Positions 54,095 through 63,282 of a stretch of 64,000 bases of DNA are shown here, in pieces. The position numbers were made by a program, and so were the translations under genes. The stretch is from Bryobacterales bacterium (lineage in GTDB: Bacteria; Acidobacteriota; Terriglobia; Bryobacterales; Bryobacteraceae): the NCBI GenBank assembly GCA_003166865.1, contig PMUP01000041.1, positions 81,503-145,502 on the forward strand. The letters run 5' to 3'. The notes under the pieces were generated by a model, which had not been told where the DNA came from, made no database searches, and saw only the letters and a list, made by a program, of their open reading frames with translations. The number at the start of each line of letters is the position of its first letter. Position 1 is the first letter of the stretch.

Positions 54095-56476
54095 CGCTGA
54101 TCGCATTTTGGACTCGATCAGATCCAGGAGCTGGTCTTCGTTTTCCACCTGAACTCCAATCTTCAACCAATACAGGTTTACGCCGGCGCGCTCCAGCACC
54201 ATGGGCGTGGACTCGGGCAGATTCATCGCGTCCTTCTCGGTGGTCAGCAAGACGCTGGAGCCGTGCATCTGAGCTTGCGCCGCCAAGCGCTGTACCTGCT
54301 CGCACGTGTAGTGGTGATGGTCGTCGAAAGCCCAGTGAAAGACCGGCGGAAGACACATCGATCGCAGCGTTCCCCAAAAGCTGTGTGGATTTGCGAGACC
54401 GCAGAACGCCGCCACCGGACCCTCCAGCAGCTGTTCAGGTTTGCGAGTGCCGTAGTTCACCCAATCGCGTGGCTGCAGGCGAGCCCTGAAAATCGGCGCG
54501 TGCGTGTTCCACGCCCGCAGTTGCCGCCGCACGCCTTCATATAGCCTCCCGTGGGCCGCGCGCATGATCACGAACGCTCCGGCGCGCGATAGGGCGCTCA
54601 TCGGTTCACGCAAGGCGCCCAGAGGAAACACTGCGCCGCCCGCGAACGGGTTCAGAGCATCGATGACCACCAGGTCCAGATCGCGCTGGAGGCGGGTGTG
54701 CTGGAATCCGTCATCGAGAACGAAAACGTCGGGCTGATATTTTTCCTCGAGCAGGCGGCCCGTCACGAGGCGATTCTTACCGAGCCCCACGTGCGCGTAT
54801 CCGGACTGGACGAAGATTTGGGCCTCGTCTCCAGTGACGCGGACTGGCGCCGGCTCGCCCGCTCCGATCAGTATCGTGGTTTCGATGGATTGCCGCCGAT
54901 ACCCCCGCGTCAATATAGCCGGATGATGCCCGCGTTCGCTCAATCGCTCGGAGAGATGATCCACCATGGGAGTCTTGCCCGCCCCGCCCATGCTGATGCC
55001 GCCGACGCTGATCACAGGCGTGCTCAGACGCCGTGCGCGCGCCGTTTTCCGGCGTTGCTGTCGCGCGCTCGCCAGCGCCCAAATCTTCGCAATGGGCCAC
55101 AGCAGGAATCGTGCCGGGCTTAGCTGGCTCCAGCAAGGAACCGAGAGGTCGTGCTGGCGGAGAATCTCGGCCACGGCTTTCCGCGTTGCCCCACGTTTTG
55201 CTGCGGCGAGTGTTGCGGCCCGGGCGCCCAGTTCCTCTCGAAGTTGTGGCTGGTCGATCAAGTGAGCCACGGCGGCGGCGAGCTGGCTCGCATCGTTGAT
55301 TTCCATGCAGGCGCGCTGCTCACGAAACTCCGCCGCAATCGCCGCGAAGTTTTCGAGATGCGGCCCGGTGATGATCGCGCGCCGCACCGCCGCCGGCTCC
55401 AGAACATTATGTCCGCCGCGCCGCGCCAGCGTTCCTCCCATGAAAACTACATCCGCCAACGGAAACAGGCTGGCCAGCTCGCCGATGGAATCCAGCAGCA
55501 AAACGCACGGCAGCGCTAAATCCCGTGGGACGTCGTCCGTACGGCGAACATATCGCACGCCGGCATCGCTCAGCTTTCGCTCGGCTTCGTCAAAGCGCTC
55601 CGGCTTGCGGGGAACCAAAATCAATAGCAGCCCGGGCCGGCTGCGGCTCAGTTCTTGAAATGCGCGTATCACCACATCGTCTTCATCCACATCGTGGCGA
55701 TCCGCCCCAGCCATGGTGCTCGCGGCAATCCAAACCGTGGCGGGACGCAGCTTTTCGATCAGGCTCGTGATCATGCGCGGCGGTTCCGCACGAGATGGCT
55801 CGATGTCATATTTCAGATTGCCGATCACCTGCACCAAATGCCGCGGCGCTCCCAGCTCGATGTACCGGCGGGCATCTATCTCGCTCTGCGCCAGGATCGC
55901 GTCGGGCCGCTCGAAAGCATCTGAGAACAAGAATCGCCAGCGCCGATAGCTGGGGAAGGCTCGGTCCGATATTCGTCCGTTGACGATCACGAGGCCGCAG
56001 CGCGCCCGTTTTGCCTCGCGGTAAAGCACCGGCCAAATTTCCGTCTCGAGGATCACCACCAGCGCGGGCCGGACGCGCTCCAGCACCCGCCGCACGGCGA
56101 AGGCGTAATCGATCGGCGCATGGAAGATGCCGTCCACCAAACCAGCCAGCCGCTCTTCGGCGATATCGCGTCCAGCCACCGTGGTTACCGAAACATACAG
56201 CGGGATGCTCGGGCTGCGCTCGCGAATTTCGCGCAGCAGTCCCGTGGCCGATATCACCTCTCCCACCGAAACAGCGTGCAACCAAATCGCACCCGGAGGC
56301 GTCGGCTGAAAGGACTGGGGCGCGCCGCCCAAGCGTTCGGAAAACCCGCGAGCATACCCCGGATCGCGGACCGAGCGGTAAACGAAATAGAATACTAGCA
56401 GTGGAAAAGCGGCGATGCGAATCGCCCAGTTGAGGATTTGGATGAGAGCGCTTTCAATTTCCCTGATAATGTTCAT
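54065..56476 (-). CDS. KdtA-LpxK fusion: Kdo transferase and lipid A 4'-kinase
   Basis: 803 residues joining two consecutive steps of LPS core/lipid A synthesis. Residues about 1-440 are KdtA (WaaA): N-terminal membrane anchor (RIAAFPLLVFYFVYRSVRDP), IWLHAVSVGEVIS, ETEIWPVLYREAKR, NGRISDRAFPSYRRWR, GNLKYDI, and SLFPLADVVFMGGTL with GGHNVLEPA. From about 450 follows LpxK: a P-loop GGAGKTP (497-503), DDGFQHTRLQRDLDLVVID, FPLGALREP, and VLLTTEKDA near the end. KdtA adds Kdo; LpxK phosphorylates the lipid A 4'-position. The ATG at 56476 lies inside the start of the divergent exported protein, so the two 5' ends overlap by 35 bases. No earlier start preserves the domain start. Usually these are separate genes. 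Confidence 0.93.
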   Translation of the reverse strand: MNIIREIESALIQILNWAIRIAAFPLLVFYFVYRSVRDPGYARGFSERLGGAPQSFQPTPPGAIWLHAVSVGEVISATGLLREIRERSPSIPLYVSVTTVAGRDIAEERLAGLVDGIFHAPIDYAFAVRRVLERVRPALVVILETEIWPVLYREAKRARCGLVIVNGRISDRAFPSYRRWRFLFSDAFERPDAILAQSEIDARRYIELGAPRHLVQVIGNLKYDIEPSRAEPPRMITSLIEKLRPATVWIAASTMAGADRHDVDEDDVVIRAFQELSRSRPGLLLILVPRKPERFDEAERKLSDAGVRYVRRTDDVPRDLALPCVLLLDSIGELASLFPLADVVFMGGTLARRGGHNVLEPAAVRRAIITGPHLENFAAIAAEFREQRACMEINDASQLAAAVAHLIDQPQLREELGARAATLAAAKRGATRKAVAEILRQHDLSVPCWSQLSPARFLLWPIAKIWALASARQQRRKTARARRLSTPVISVGGISMGGAGKTPMVDHLSERLSERGHHPAILTRGYRRQSIETTILIGAGEPAPVRVTGDEAQIFVQSGYAHVGLGKNRLVTGRLLEEKYQPDVFVLDDGFQHTRLQRDLDLVVIDALNPFAGGAVFPLGALREPMSALSRAGAFVIMRAAHGRLYEGVRRQLRAWNTHAPIFRARLQPRDWVNYGTRKPEQLLEGPVAAFCGLANPHSFWGTLRSMCLPPVFHWAFDDHHHYTCEQVQRLAAQAQMHGSSVLLTTEKDAMNLPESTPMVLERAGVNLYWLKIGVQVENEDQLLDLIESKMRSASGRLNRVDR

Positions 56477-57047
56477 GGCCGCGGCCACGCTACTGGCCGA
56501 CAACAACAAGGACGCCGCCAAATTTTCGCCCGGCCCGGCTTCGTCCTATCCGGCCAAGCAGACCAATGACCACGTAACAGTGGCGGCAACTGCCTACGAC
56601 ACCGAAGAGCTGGCTCACTCGGCATTTGGGAAATTGAACCCCAATCAGTACGGCGTTCTGCCGATTCTGATCATCATACAGAATGACACGGACAAGGTTC
56701 TGAAGCTAGACCATCTGGAAGCCCAGTACACGGGCGTGGATGGACGTGAAATAGAGGCCACGCCGGCCGATGAAGTTCAAACACTAGGCGGTACCGAGAG
56801 GCCCAACGTGCCGACTGCCAACCCAATACCGATACATCGAAAGCACAAGAATCCGCTGAATGTTTGGGAGATCGACGGGCGATCGTTCTCAGCCAAGCTG
56901 CTTCCGGCGCACGAATCCGCCCACGGCTTTTTCTATTTTCAAACCACGCACCGGCCCGGTTCTAAGTTTTATTTGACCGGAATCAAGGTTGCGGCCACCG
57001 GCCAGGACATCTTCTATTTCGAGATTCCGCTGGAGAATCCCAAATAG
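56442..57047 (+). CDS. Exported protein of unknown function
   Basis: About 201 residues from the ATG at 56442 (a GTG-like upstream start at 56415 would add nine). Signal peptide MRALSISLIMFMAAATLLADNN. The mature part has YGVLPILIIIQNDTDKVLKLDHLEAQY, a binding-type beta pattern, and IKVAATGQDIFYFEIPL. I do not recognise the family. It ends directly at the convergent cyclophilin stop. Confidence 0.7.
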   Translation: MRALSISLIMFMAAATLLADNNKDAAKFSPGPASSYPAKQTNDHVTVAATAYDTEELAHSAFGKLNPNQYGVLPILIIIQNDTDKVLKLDHLEAQYTGVDGREIEATPADEVQTLGGTERPNVPTANPIPIHRKHKNPLNVWEIDGRSFSAKLLPAHESAHGFFYFQTTHRPGSKFYLTGIKVAATGQDIFYFEIPLENPK

Positions 57048-57755
57048 CTACTTCGCGGCGGGCGCGGTCTTGTCGGCAGGCGCGGCGGCGGGCTCGGCCG
57101 GAAGAATCTTCGCCAGCTTGATCTTGTCGATCATCGGGAAATTCTTGACTAGATACGCGTCACCCTCTTCTCGAATATGGTCTTGATCCGGACGCTCGGC
57201 GTAGCCGCTGTAGATCATGTCGACGACATCCATCCCATCCGTCACCGTGCCAAACGGGGCGAACCCCCCAGGGTCCAGCCGGGCGTTGTCGCCGAAGTTG
57301 ATGAATAGTTGCGTGGATCGCGAATTGGGCAGGGACGTCTTAGCGAACGTCACCATTCCGCGCTTATTGCTCTGCGTCACCGGATCGTCCTTGAGGTTCG
57401 CATTCTCCCAGGCTTTGCTCACGGCCGGGTTGGCGCTCATGCCGAATTGCGCCATGAAGCCCGGGAGCACCCGGAAGAACGCCGCGTTGGTGAAGAAGCC
57501 ATTCTTCACCAGGTTGTAGAACCGGTCCGCGCCCAACGGCGCCCACTCTCGATGAACTTCAATTACGATATCGCCCTTCGTAGTCGTGAACTGCGCCTTG
57601 AATACTTCCGGGGCCTTGGCGTGCAATGATGCGGGATTCAGCAGCGACGGCCTGGCTGCCGGTGTTCCGGTCTTGGATGCCGTGCCCTTGCTGGTCGCGG
57701 GCGTCTGTGCCAGCAGCGCCGAACACAGGACAAAACTTGTGAATAGTGATTTCAT
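57048..57755 (-). CDS. Exported peptidyl-prolyl isomerase, cyclophilin type
   Basis: 235 residues. Signal peptide about 1-16 (LCSALLAQTPA). A cyclophilin domain from about residue 55: GDIVIEVHREWAPLGADRFYNLVKNGFFTNAAFFRVLPGFMAQFG, AWENANLKDDPV, RGMVTFAKTSLPNSRSTQLFINFGDN and FAPFGTVTDGMDVVD. It helps fold exported proteins in the periplasm. C-terminus is Ala/Pro-rich. Confidence 0.92.
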   Translation of the reverse strand: MKSLFTSFVLCSALLAQTPATSKGTASKTGTPAARPSLLNPASLHAKAPEVFKAQFTTTKGDIVIEVHREWAPLGADRFYNLVKNGFFTNAAFFRVLPGFMAQFGMSANPAVSKAWENANLKDDPVTQSNKRGMVTFAKTSLPNSRSTQLFINFGDNARLDPGGFAPFGTVTDGMDVVDMIYSGYAERPDQDHIREEGDAYLVKNFPMIDKIKLAKILPAEPAAAPADKTAPAAK

Positions 57756-57812
57756 AAAGCTCGATTATACTGAAAGTTGCGTGCCGCGTACCCGCTCCTG
57801 GGGACGCATGGT

Positions 57813-58931
57813 CTATACCAGAACCGTGAACGCCGTCTCGGTGCGCGTCACCGGCCGGTACAGCGTATCGCGCTCCATGGGCTCGCGGCCGGCCTCGCGA
57901 ATCAGCCGCAGCAACTCGCTTCGCCGCAGGCTTTGGCTAGTGGTGGCGCCCGCATCATGGTAGATCTTCTCTTCCACCACCGTGCCGTCCAGATCGTCCG
58001 AGCCAAAACGTTGCGCGATTTGCGCGATCCGGGGCGTCATCATGATCCAGTACGCTTTGATGTGGCTGATGTTGTCCAGCATCAGGCGCGACACCGCAAT
58101 CATCTTCAAATCCAAGAACCCGGTGGTCGTTGGAATGTGCTCCAGCGCCGTGTTCGCGGGATGAAACGCCAGCGGAATGAAGGTCTGGAATCCACCGGTG
58201 TCGTCCTGCAACTCGCGCAGCTTCACCAGGTGATCCACGCGATCCTCTTCGGTTTCGATGTGACCATACAGCATGGTGCAGTTGGACTTCAACCCAAGTT
58301 GGTGCGCGGTCCGCGCGACCTCTAACCACTGATTGCCGTCAATTTTGTGATCGCAGATGATGCGGCGCACGCGATCGCTGAAGACTTCGGCGCCGCCGCC
58401 CGGCAGTGAGTCCACGCCAGCGTCCATCAGCTTGATCAGCGTCTCTCGAATCGAAAGCTTACTGCGCTGCGCCAGGTACGCAATCTCAACCATCGTGAAC
58501 GCCTTCAAATGGACCTCGGGGAAGCGCTCCTTCAGCCCCCGCAGCATCTCGCAATACCAATCCAGCGTCAGTTCGGGATGCAAGCCGCCGACAATATGAA
58601 ACTCCGTGACAGCTTCGCTCCAGCCTTCGCCCGCGCGGTGCCAAACCTCATCCAGGGACCAAGTATAGGCCTTCGGATCCTTGGCGCGCTTGCCGAACGC
58701 GCATAGCTTGCAATTCGCCACGCAGACGTCGGTCGGATTGATATGGCGGTTGACGTTGAACCAGGTGATGCTGCCGTGTTTGCGCTCGCGCACAATGTTG
58801 GCCATGTAGCCCAGCGCCAAAATGTCGGAGCTTTGGAACAGCGCGACGCCGTCCTCGGCACTTAGACGAACATCCGCCCGAACCTTCTCCAGGATCGGCC
58901 GCAAGCGCTGGTCTTCGATATGAATCTGCAT
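57813..58931 (-). CDS. mqnE: Aminofutalosine synthase MqnE
   Basis: Radical SAM enzyme of the futalosine menaquinone route, joining SAM with the chorismate-derived enolpyruvate. 372 residues; CxxxCxxC at Cys70, Cys74 and Cys77 (DVCVANCKLCAFGKRAKD), GGLHPELTLDWYCEML, LKAFTMVEIAYLAQRS and GGGAEVFSDRVR are visible. The next gene, the prenyltransferase, starts upstream on the same strand 19 bases away. Confidence 0.93.
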   Translation of the reverse strand: MQIHIEDQRLRPILEKVRADVRLSAEDGVALFQSSDILALGYMANIVRERKHGSITWFNVNRHINPTDVCVANCKLCAFGKRAKDPKAYTWSLDEVWHRAGEGWSEAVTEFHIVGGLHPELTLDWYCEMLRGLKERFPEVHLKAFTMVEIAYLAQRSKLSIRETLIKLMDAGVDSLPGGGAEVFSDRVRRIICDHKIDGNQWLEVARTAHQLGLKSNCTMLYGHIETEEDRVDHLVKLRELQDDTGGFQTFIPLAFHPANTALEHIPTTTGFLDLKMIAVSRLMLDNISHIKAYWIMMTPRIAQIAQRFGSDDLDGTVVEEKIYHDAGATTSQSLRRSELLRLIREAGREPMERDTLYRPVTRTETAFTVLV

Positions 58932-58949
58932 ACTGGATCCGCAAGGCCC

Positions 58950-59837
58950 TCAGGCCTTAAGGCCGAAGAAATACATGTCGGCCGCCCAAAACAGAAAGAA
59001 TAGCACGCTCACGTAACCGTTGACCGCGAAGAAGGCTGCGTCCACGCGCGACAGGTCGTTGGCTCTTACCAGGCTGTGCTCGTACAGCAGGAGCAGCACG
59101 ATGGCCGCGATGCCTGCCCAGCTCAACACACCCAGTCCAAACGAGACCGACAGCATCCCGAGACACGCGATCATCGCGACGTGGAGCAGGCGCGCCATCC
59201 ACAGCGCCCCCGCCATTCCGAAGCGGCGCGGCAGGCTGAAGAGCCCGGCCCGCGAGTCAAATTCGTAGTCCTGGCACGAGTAAATGATGTCGAAGCCGGC
59301 TGTCCAGAACATGACTGCGGCAGTGAGCCACAGAATCCTCGGATCGAGCGTACCCCGGACTGCGATCCACGCCGCCGCCGGCGCGATGCCGAGCGAAAAT
59401 CCGAGGACCAGGTGCGAGAACGCAGTAAAACGCTTGGTAAATGAATAGAAGAACACCACCGCCAGGGCCAGCGGCGCCAGTTTCAAGCACAGCGGATTCA
59501 GCGCACGGGCCGCGAGCAGAAACACCAGCACCGAAACCAGCACGAAACCCCAGGCAAAGCGCGTGCTCAAGATTCCCGCCGGGATGTGACGCATGCGCGT
59601 CCGCGGATTGCGTGCGTCGATGTCCGCGTCCAAAATACGGTTGAAGGCCATGGCAGCCGACCGTGCGCCCACCATCGCCACCACGATCCCGAGCAGCTTG
59701 TAGCCGAATCCACCTGCGTCGAAACGGCTCTCCCGGAATGCCAGCAACGCGCCGGTGAGCGCGAACGGGAGGGCAAACACGGAGTGCTCGAACTTGATCA
59801 TCTCGAGCGTCAGCCGCAACCGTTTCCAAAAGCCCAT
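58950..59837 (-). CDS. mqnP: UbiA-family prenyltransferase (MqnP type)
   Basis: 295-residue membrane prenyltransferase with about eight helices. First Asp-rich motif NRILDADIDARNPRT; second motif YSCQDYEFDSRAGLFSLP. Together with mqnE this is the pair for menaquinone via futalosine, where MqnP attaches the polyprenyl tail to 1,4-dihydroxy-6-naphthoate. A general 4-hydroxybenzoate polyprenyltransferase remains possible on sequence alone. Confidence 0.87.
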   Translation of the reverse strand: MGFWKRLRLTLEMIKFEHSVFALPFALTGALLAFRESRFDAGGFGYKLLGIVVAMVGARSAAMAFNRILDADIDARNPRTRMRHIPAGILSTRFAWGFVLVSVLVFLLAARALNPLCLKLAPLALAVVFFYSFTKRFTAFSHLVLGFSLGIAPAAAWIAVRGTLDPRILWLTAAVMFWTAGFDIIYSCQDYEFDSRAGLFSLPRRFGMAGALWMARLLHVAMIACLGMLSVSFGLGVLSWAGIAAIVLLLLYEHSLVRANDLSRVDAAFFAVNGYVSVLFFLFWAADMYFFGLKA

Positions 59838-59883
59838 TCCCGTCTTCCCCGTATTCCTTGTCTCCCTCGTATTCCTTATTCTT

Positions 59884-59912
59884 GAATTCTGAATTCTGCC
59901 TTCTGAATTCTG
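59884..59912. repeat. Triple GAATTCTG repeat
   Basis: GAATTCTG occurs at 59884-59891, 59891-59898 and 59905-59912, preceded by two TATTCCTT copies. It lies in the 99-base gap between mqnP and the DUF192 gene. Low-complexity spacer; no known function. Confidence 0.6.
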
Positions 59913-59936
59913 TCCCTCTTGCTACCATTTTAGTTC

Positions 59937-60380
59937 ATGCGGAATCTTCTCCTCACCGCTCTACTGATTCTTACGTCTTGCGGCCCCAAAGCTACATCGC
60001 TCGAAGATTTTCACACCCAACCCATCACGCTGCCCGGCGGCCAAGTGATCCGAGCGGAGATCATGATCAGCAATTTCGACCTGACGCGCGGCTTGATGTT
60101 CCGTACCTCTCTGGCGCCCGATCACGGGATGCTGTTTGTCCATGCTGAGGCCGGCAATTACCAGCACTGGATGTATCAAGTGCTCATCCCTCTCGACATC
60201 ATTTGGCTGGACTCGAATCGAGATATCGTCGAGATGGCTGAAAATGCGCAGCCATGCAAAACGCAAGCGAGCAAGTGCGCGCAGTATGGAGGTAAGCAGA
60301 TCTCGGCTTATGTGTTGGAGATCGGAGGCGGCATGGCCCGCAAGTACGGTCTGAGCGTCGGGCAGAGGGTCCAATGGTGA
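59937..60380 (+). CDS. DUF192-family lipoprotein
   Basis: 147 residues. Lipobox LILTSCGP (Cys15). DUF192 core: IRAEIMISNFDLTRGLMFRTSLAPDHGMLFVHAEAGNYQHWMYQVLIPLDIIWLDSNRDIVEM, then AQPCKTQASKCAQYGGK and YVLEIGGGMARKYGLSVG. Exported or lipid-anchored; molecular role of the family is not known. Confidence 0.85.
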   Translation: MRNLLLTALLILTSCGPKATSLEDFHTQPITLPGGQVIRAEIMISNFDLTRGLMFRTSLAPDHGMLFVHAEAGNYQHWMYQVLIPLDIIWLDSNRDIVEMAENAQPCKTQASKCAQYGGKQISAYVLEIGGGMARKYGLSVGQRVQW

Positions 60381-60413
60381 CACCCACGCGGCGCAGCCTC
60401 AGCCAAATTGACC

Positions 60414-61007
60414 TCACCGTTTTTGCTGGGCTTTGAATCTTCGAGCCTTCATCCGATTGCCGCACACCTTCATGTCGCACCATCGCCGGGTATGGTTCTT
60501 GCTGGTATCCAGGAACAGCCAGCGGCACTCAGGATTGTCGCAAGCCCGCACGCTATGTACGGCATCAAAGTGTCCGGCGTCAGAGAGCATCAGATCGGAT
60601 GCGCTGATGGACAGCACCCATAGCGGAAGCTCAGCGGCGTTTTCCTTCCAGTCCCATTCGAGCCCCTCTGGCTTCCAGCGGAGTTGCTGCTGAAAGCGCC
60701 CTGCCTGGATGGATCGTTCCAGTATTCTGAGGGACGCCGCGGCGGGACTTCGTCCATCCAATCGGGCGTAAAGGATCTCCGCGATCGCCTCACGAAGTTC
60801 GATGCAGCGCTTCAGCACTTGCGCGCCTGAGGCATGCCGGAGCTTCCGCGCCTGTGCCACAGTCAAAATATTCGATTGCTCCGAGAAGCGAAGCAGGTCG
60901 TCGTAGCTCTTCAGTGAGTCTTCCGGTCCTTCCTTGCGGAAGCGCCAATCCAGCGTGTTGACCAGATCGAGCGCGGGGTGACCTGCGATCAATTCAAAGG
61001 TTGTCAT
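60414..61007 (-). CDS. CGNR zinc-finger regulator (ABATE domain)
   Basis: 197 residues from the ATG at 61007 (an ATG at 61010 adds one). N-terminal ABATE domain (LIAGHPALDLVNTLDWRF, RLDGRSPAAASLRILERSI) and C-terminal CGNR zinc finger: CDNPECRWLFLDTSKNHTRRWCDMKVCGNRMKARRF. Such proteins are DNA-binding regulators. It is divergent from the EamA exporter across a region with four GGTAAC-type motifs and probably controls that exporter. Confidence 0.87.
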   Translation of the reverse strand: MTTFELIAGHPALDLVNTLDWRFRKEGPEDSLKSYDDLLRFSEQSNILTVAQARKLRHASGAQVLKRCIELREAIAEILYARLDGRSPAAASLRILERSIQAGRFQQQLRWKPEGLEWDWKENAAELPLWVLSISASDLMLSDAGHFDAVHSVRACDNPECRWLFLDTSKNHTRRWCDMKVCGNRMKARRFKAQQKR

Positions 61008-61011
61008 CATC

Positions 61012-61078
61012 GGTAACCCCAATCGGTAACCCTCTAATCCATCTTGACAGGTTACTATCCCATCTGTAAAGTGGTAAC
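61012..61078. promoter_or_regulatory. Cluster of four GGTAAC-type motifs: candidate operators
   Basis: GGTAAC occurs at 61012-61017, 61025-61030 and 61073-61078, and its reverse complement GTTACC-type GGTTAC at 61050-61055. Two copies flank and one lies in the spacer of the exporter promoter. The first two sit at the start of the CGNR gene. The simple reading is that the CGNR protein binds here; this is inference from position. Confidence 0.5.
61044..61072 (+). promoter_or_regulatory. Sigma-70 promoter for the EamA exporter
   Basis: TTGACA at 61044-61049 and TAAAGT at 61067-61072 are separated by 17 bases. Transcript start near 61079 would leave only about five bases before the ATG at 61084, so the message would be almost leaderless. 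Confidence 0.65.
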
Positions 61079-61083
61079 TGTCT

Positions 61084-62010
61084 ATGGTGACTACAACGGT
61101 TATCGATACGCCGGCGAATACCAGCCCCGCCCGGCCCGGCATCCGCGTCTTCCTTGCGTTTTTCGCCATCTACGTTTTCTGGGGAATGTCGTTCCTTGCC
61201 ATCCGGATCGCGGTCCAGGAAGTGCCGCCCCTCTTCGCCGCCGGAACCCGATTCTTCATTGCGGGCGTTCTGCTCTACGGTTTCATGCGCTTCCGCGGGC
61301 AGCCTCGGCCAACCAGAGCCCAATGGCGCAGCCTAGCCCTCCTTGGACTTCTCATGTTCGTTGCCGAGTACGGGCCGCTATTCTGGGCGGAAAAATACGT
61401 GCCGTCTGGCATCGCATCCGTACTCGAAGCGACGTTGCCCCTCATCACGCTGGTCATCGAGACGCTGGTCTTTCGGCAGCAGCGGTTCCACTGGCGTCTT
61501 CTCGTCTCCACTTTGCTCGGGTTCTGTGGAGTCGGAGTGCTGCTCTTGCACGGTGGAGAGCAGCAATTCGGCGTGCTTCCTTGTGTCGCAATTCTCACCG
61601 GGGCTACCGCCTGGGCGTTGGGTTCAGTGCTGAACCGTTCACTGGACTTGCCGGAATCCACGCCGTTAACCTCCGGCGCGGCGATGCTGCTGGGCGGTGG
61701 GATGCTGCTCGCGCTCTCCGCTTCATTCGGCGAGATGCACCCTTTCCCGCATGTTTCAATGCGCGCCGTGTGGGCCCTGCTCTATCTGATTGTGTGCGGA
61801 TCTCTGCTCGGCTTCACCGCTTTCGTTTGGCTGCTGGCGCGCATGCCGGCCACTCGCGTGGCAAGTCATGCGTACGTCAATCCAGTGGTGGCCGTCGCGC
61901 TCGGCTACTTCGTTGCAAGCGAAATCGTCACAACTCGAACGCTCATTGGGGCCGCCCTCGTCCTGCTAAGCGTCTTTCTCATCCTGCGCAAGCAGAAAGC
62001 TGCCATTTGA
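61084..62010 (+). CDS. EamA-family (DMT) transporter
   Basis: 308 residues with ten hydrophobic segments and two EamA repeats. [37 protein letters not shown] is the first-repeat signature; [17 protein letters not shown] and the second repeat with [27 protein letters not shown] follow. Members export amino acids and metabolites. Substrate unknown, but the divergent CGNR gene suggests regulated export. Confidence 0.88.
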   Translation: MVTTTVIDTPANTSPARPGIRVFLAFFAIYVFWGMSFLAIRIAVQEVPPLFAAGTRFFIAGVLLYGFMRFRGQPRPTRAQWRSLALLGLLMFVAEYGPLFWAEKYVPSGIASVLEATLPLITLVIETLVFRQQRFHWRLLVSTLLGFCGVGVLLLHGGEQQFGVLPCVAILTGATAWALGSVLNRSLDLPESTPLTSGAAMLLGGGMLLALSASFGEMHPFPHVSMRAVWALLYLIVCGSLLGFTAFVWLLARMPATRVASHAYVNPVVAVALGYFVASEIVTTRTLIGAALVLLSVFLILRKQKAAI

Positions 62011-62035
62011 GTCTCTCTGTTACCCTCAAGTAGAG

Positions 62036-62782
62036 ATGGATTCCGATCAATTGCGCGGGCTGCTCGAGCAAGTCCACGCGGGCGCCGTTGACGTCGACGC
62101 AGCCCTCGACCAGATCCGGCACTTGCCGTTCGAGGATTTAGGTTACGCCAAGCTGGATCACCATCGCTTGCTGCGTCACGGCCTCACTGAGGTCGTGTTC
62201 GGAAAAGGCAAGACGCCCGAGCAGATCGGCGCAATTGCCGCGCGGCTGCTCGACAAATCCGCCAACCTCCTGGTAACGCGCGCGGATCGCCACGCCGCGT
62301 CCCTGCTGAAAGCGGATTATCCGGACGCGGAACACTTTCCGCTTTCAGGCGCCGTCCGAATCTGGCGCGACCGAACCATTCGCGGAAAGGGGAAGCTGGC
62401 GATCGTTTGCGCCGGCACCAGCGATATCCCAGTCGCCGAAGAAGCGCAAGTGACGGCCGAAGTGATGGGCAACGAAGTGGAATCGATCTACGATGTCGGC
62501 GTGGCCGGCATCCATCGCTTGATCGCCTCGAGCCAACGGCTGATGGAAGCGCGTGTTGTAGTGGTGGCCGCCGGCATGGAGGGAGCGCTTCCCAGCGTGG
62601 TTGGCGGCCTGGTTTCGGTTCCTGTGATTGCGGTGCCCACCAGCGTGGGATATGGCGCCAGCTTCAACGGCCTGGCTGCGTTGCTGGGTATGTTGAACAG
62701 TTGCGCCAGTAACGTAACTGTCGTAAACATCGACAATGGATTCGGCGCCGGCTATGTGGCAAGCTTGATTAACCGGCTCTGA
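62036..62782 (+). CDS. larB: Nickel-pincer cofactor synthesis protein LarB
   Basis: 248 residues. N-terminal [36 protein letters not shown] and [23 protein letters not shown] are the family start; the C-terminal PurE-like half has [24 protein letters not shown] and [20 protein letters not shown]. LarB carboxylates nicotinic acid adenine dinucleotide for the lactate racemase cofactor. larA, larC and larE are not near. Confidence 0.9.
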   Translation: MDSDQLRGLLEQVHAGAVDVDAALDQIRHLPFEDLGYAKLDHHRLLRHGLTEVVFGKGKTPEQIGAIAARLLDKSANLLVTRADRHAASLLKADYPDAEHFPLSGAVRIWRDRTIRGKGKLAIVCAGTSDIPVAEEAQVTAEVMGNEVESIYDVGVAGIHRLIASSQRLMEARVVVVAAGMEGALPSVVGGLVSVPVIAVPTSVGYGASFNGLAALLGMLNSCASNVTVVNIDNGFGAGYVASLINRL

Positions 62783-62798
62783 TCTTGATTAACCGGCT
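62764..62798. repeat. 15-base direct duplication at the larB stop
   Basis: CTTGATTAACCGGCT occurs at 62764-62778 and 62784-62798 (period 20). The first copy ends just before the TGA. Similar in form to the duplication at the RRM gene stop. Confidence 0.8.
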
Positions 62799-62823
62799 GT
62801 AAAGTTTTGCAACAGAGCGCGGC

Positions 62824-63207
62824 TTACGCCACGGCGGCACTCATACGAGCGCCAGACTCCTCGGCGTAGACAAAAAACCCAAACATGGGCATGCTTTCGC
62901 GCTTGCTCCACCGGCTCATCTTCCATTGCACGCGCACGAACCGGACATCGCTCTGCGATCCCAGATTCAAGAGAATGGAATACAGACCGCAATAGAACTT
63001 GGGCGGGAACTTCGCCAACGGCTTTGCTCCCCACCTCTCGCCATCCGAAGAACCGCAGACGGATAGCTCCAAGCTTTCTTGCTCGAGGATTCGAGTGATT
63101 CCGAGGGTAAGGACCAATAGCTTCCCTCGTTTGGAACCGAGATCAATCTCCGGTCCCGTGCCATCTGCTCGGGCGATGCTCTCAGGCAACAGAAAGTGAC
63201 GCAGCAT
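62824..63207 (-). CDS. Hypothetical protein
   Basis: About 127 residues from the ATG at 63207 (63219 adds four). Beta-rich: LLVLTLGITRILEQESLELSVCGSSDGERWGAKPLAKF and VRFVRVQWKMSRW, suggesting a small beta-sandwich. No signal peptide, no motif I recognise. It is open and of normal composition, and not antisense to another gene, so it is probably real. Confidence 0.55.
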   Translation of the reverse strand: MLRHFLLPESIARADGTGPEIDLGSKRGKLLVLTLGITRILEQESLELSVCGSSDGERWGAKPLAKFPPKFYCGLYSILLNLGSQSDVRFVRVQWKMSRWSKRESMPMFGFFVYAEESGARMSAAVA

Positions 63208-63282
63208 AATTTCCTCCATCCGGGGGACATGCCGGTTACAGCTTCTTGTGTGCTACCTGGCAGGTGTACCTACAGGGTAACT

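Noticed and set aside
59838-59936. CRISPR-like repeat of GAATTCTG
   Set aside because: Only 8 bases long, overlapping copies, no spacers or cas genes.
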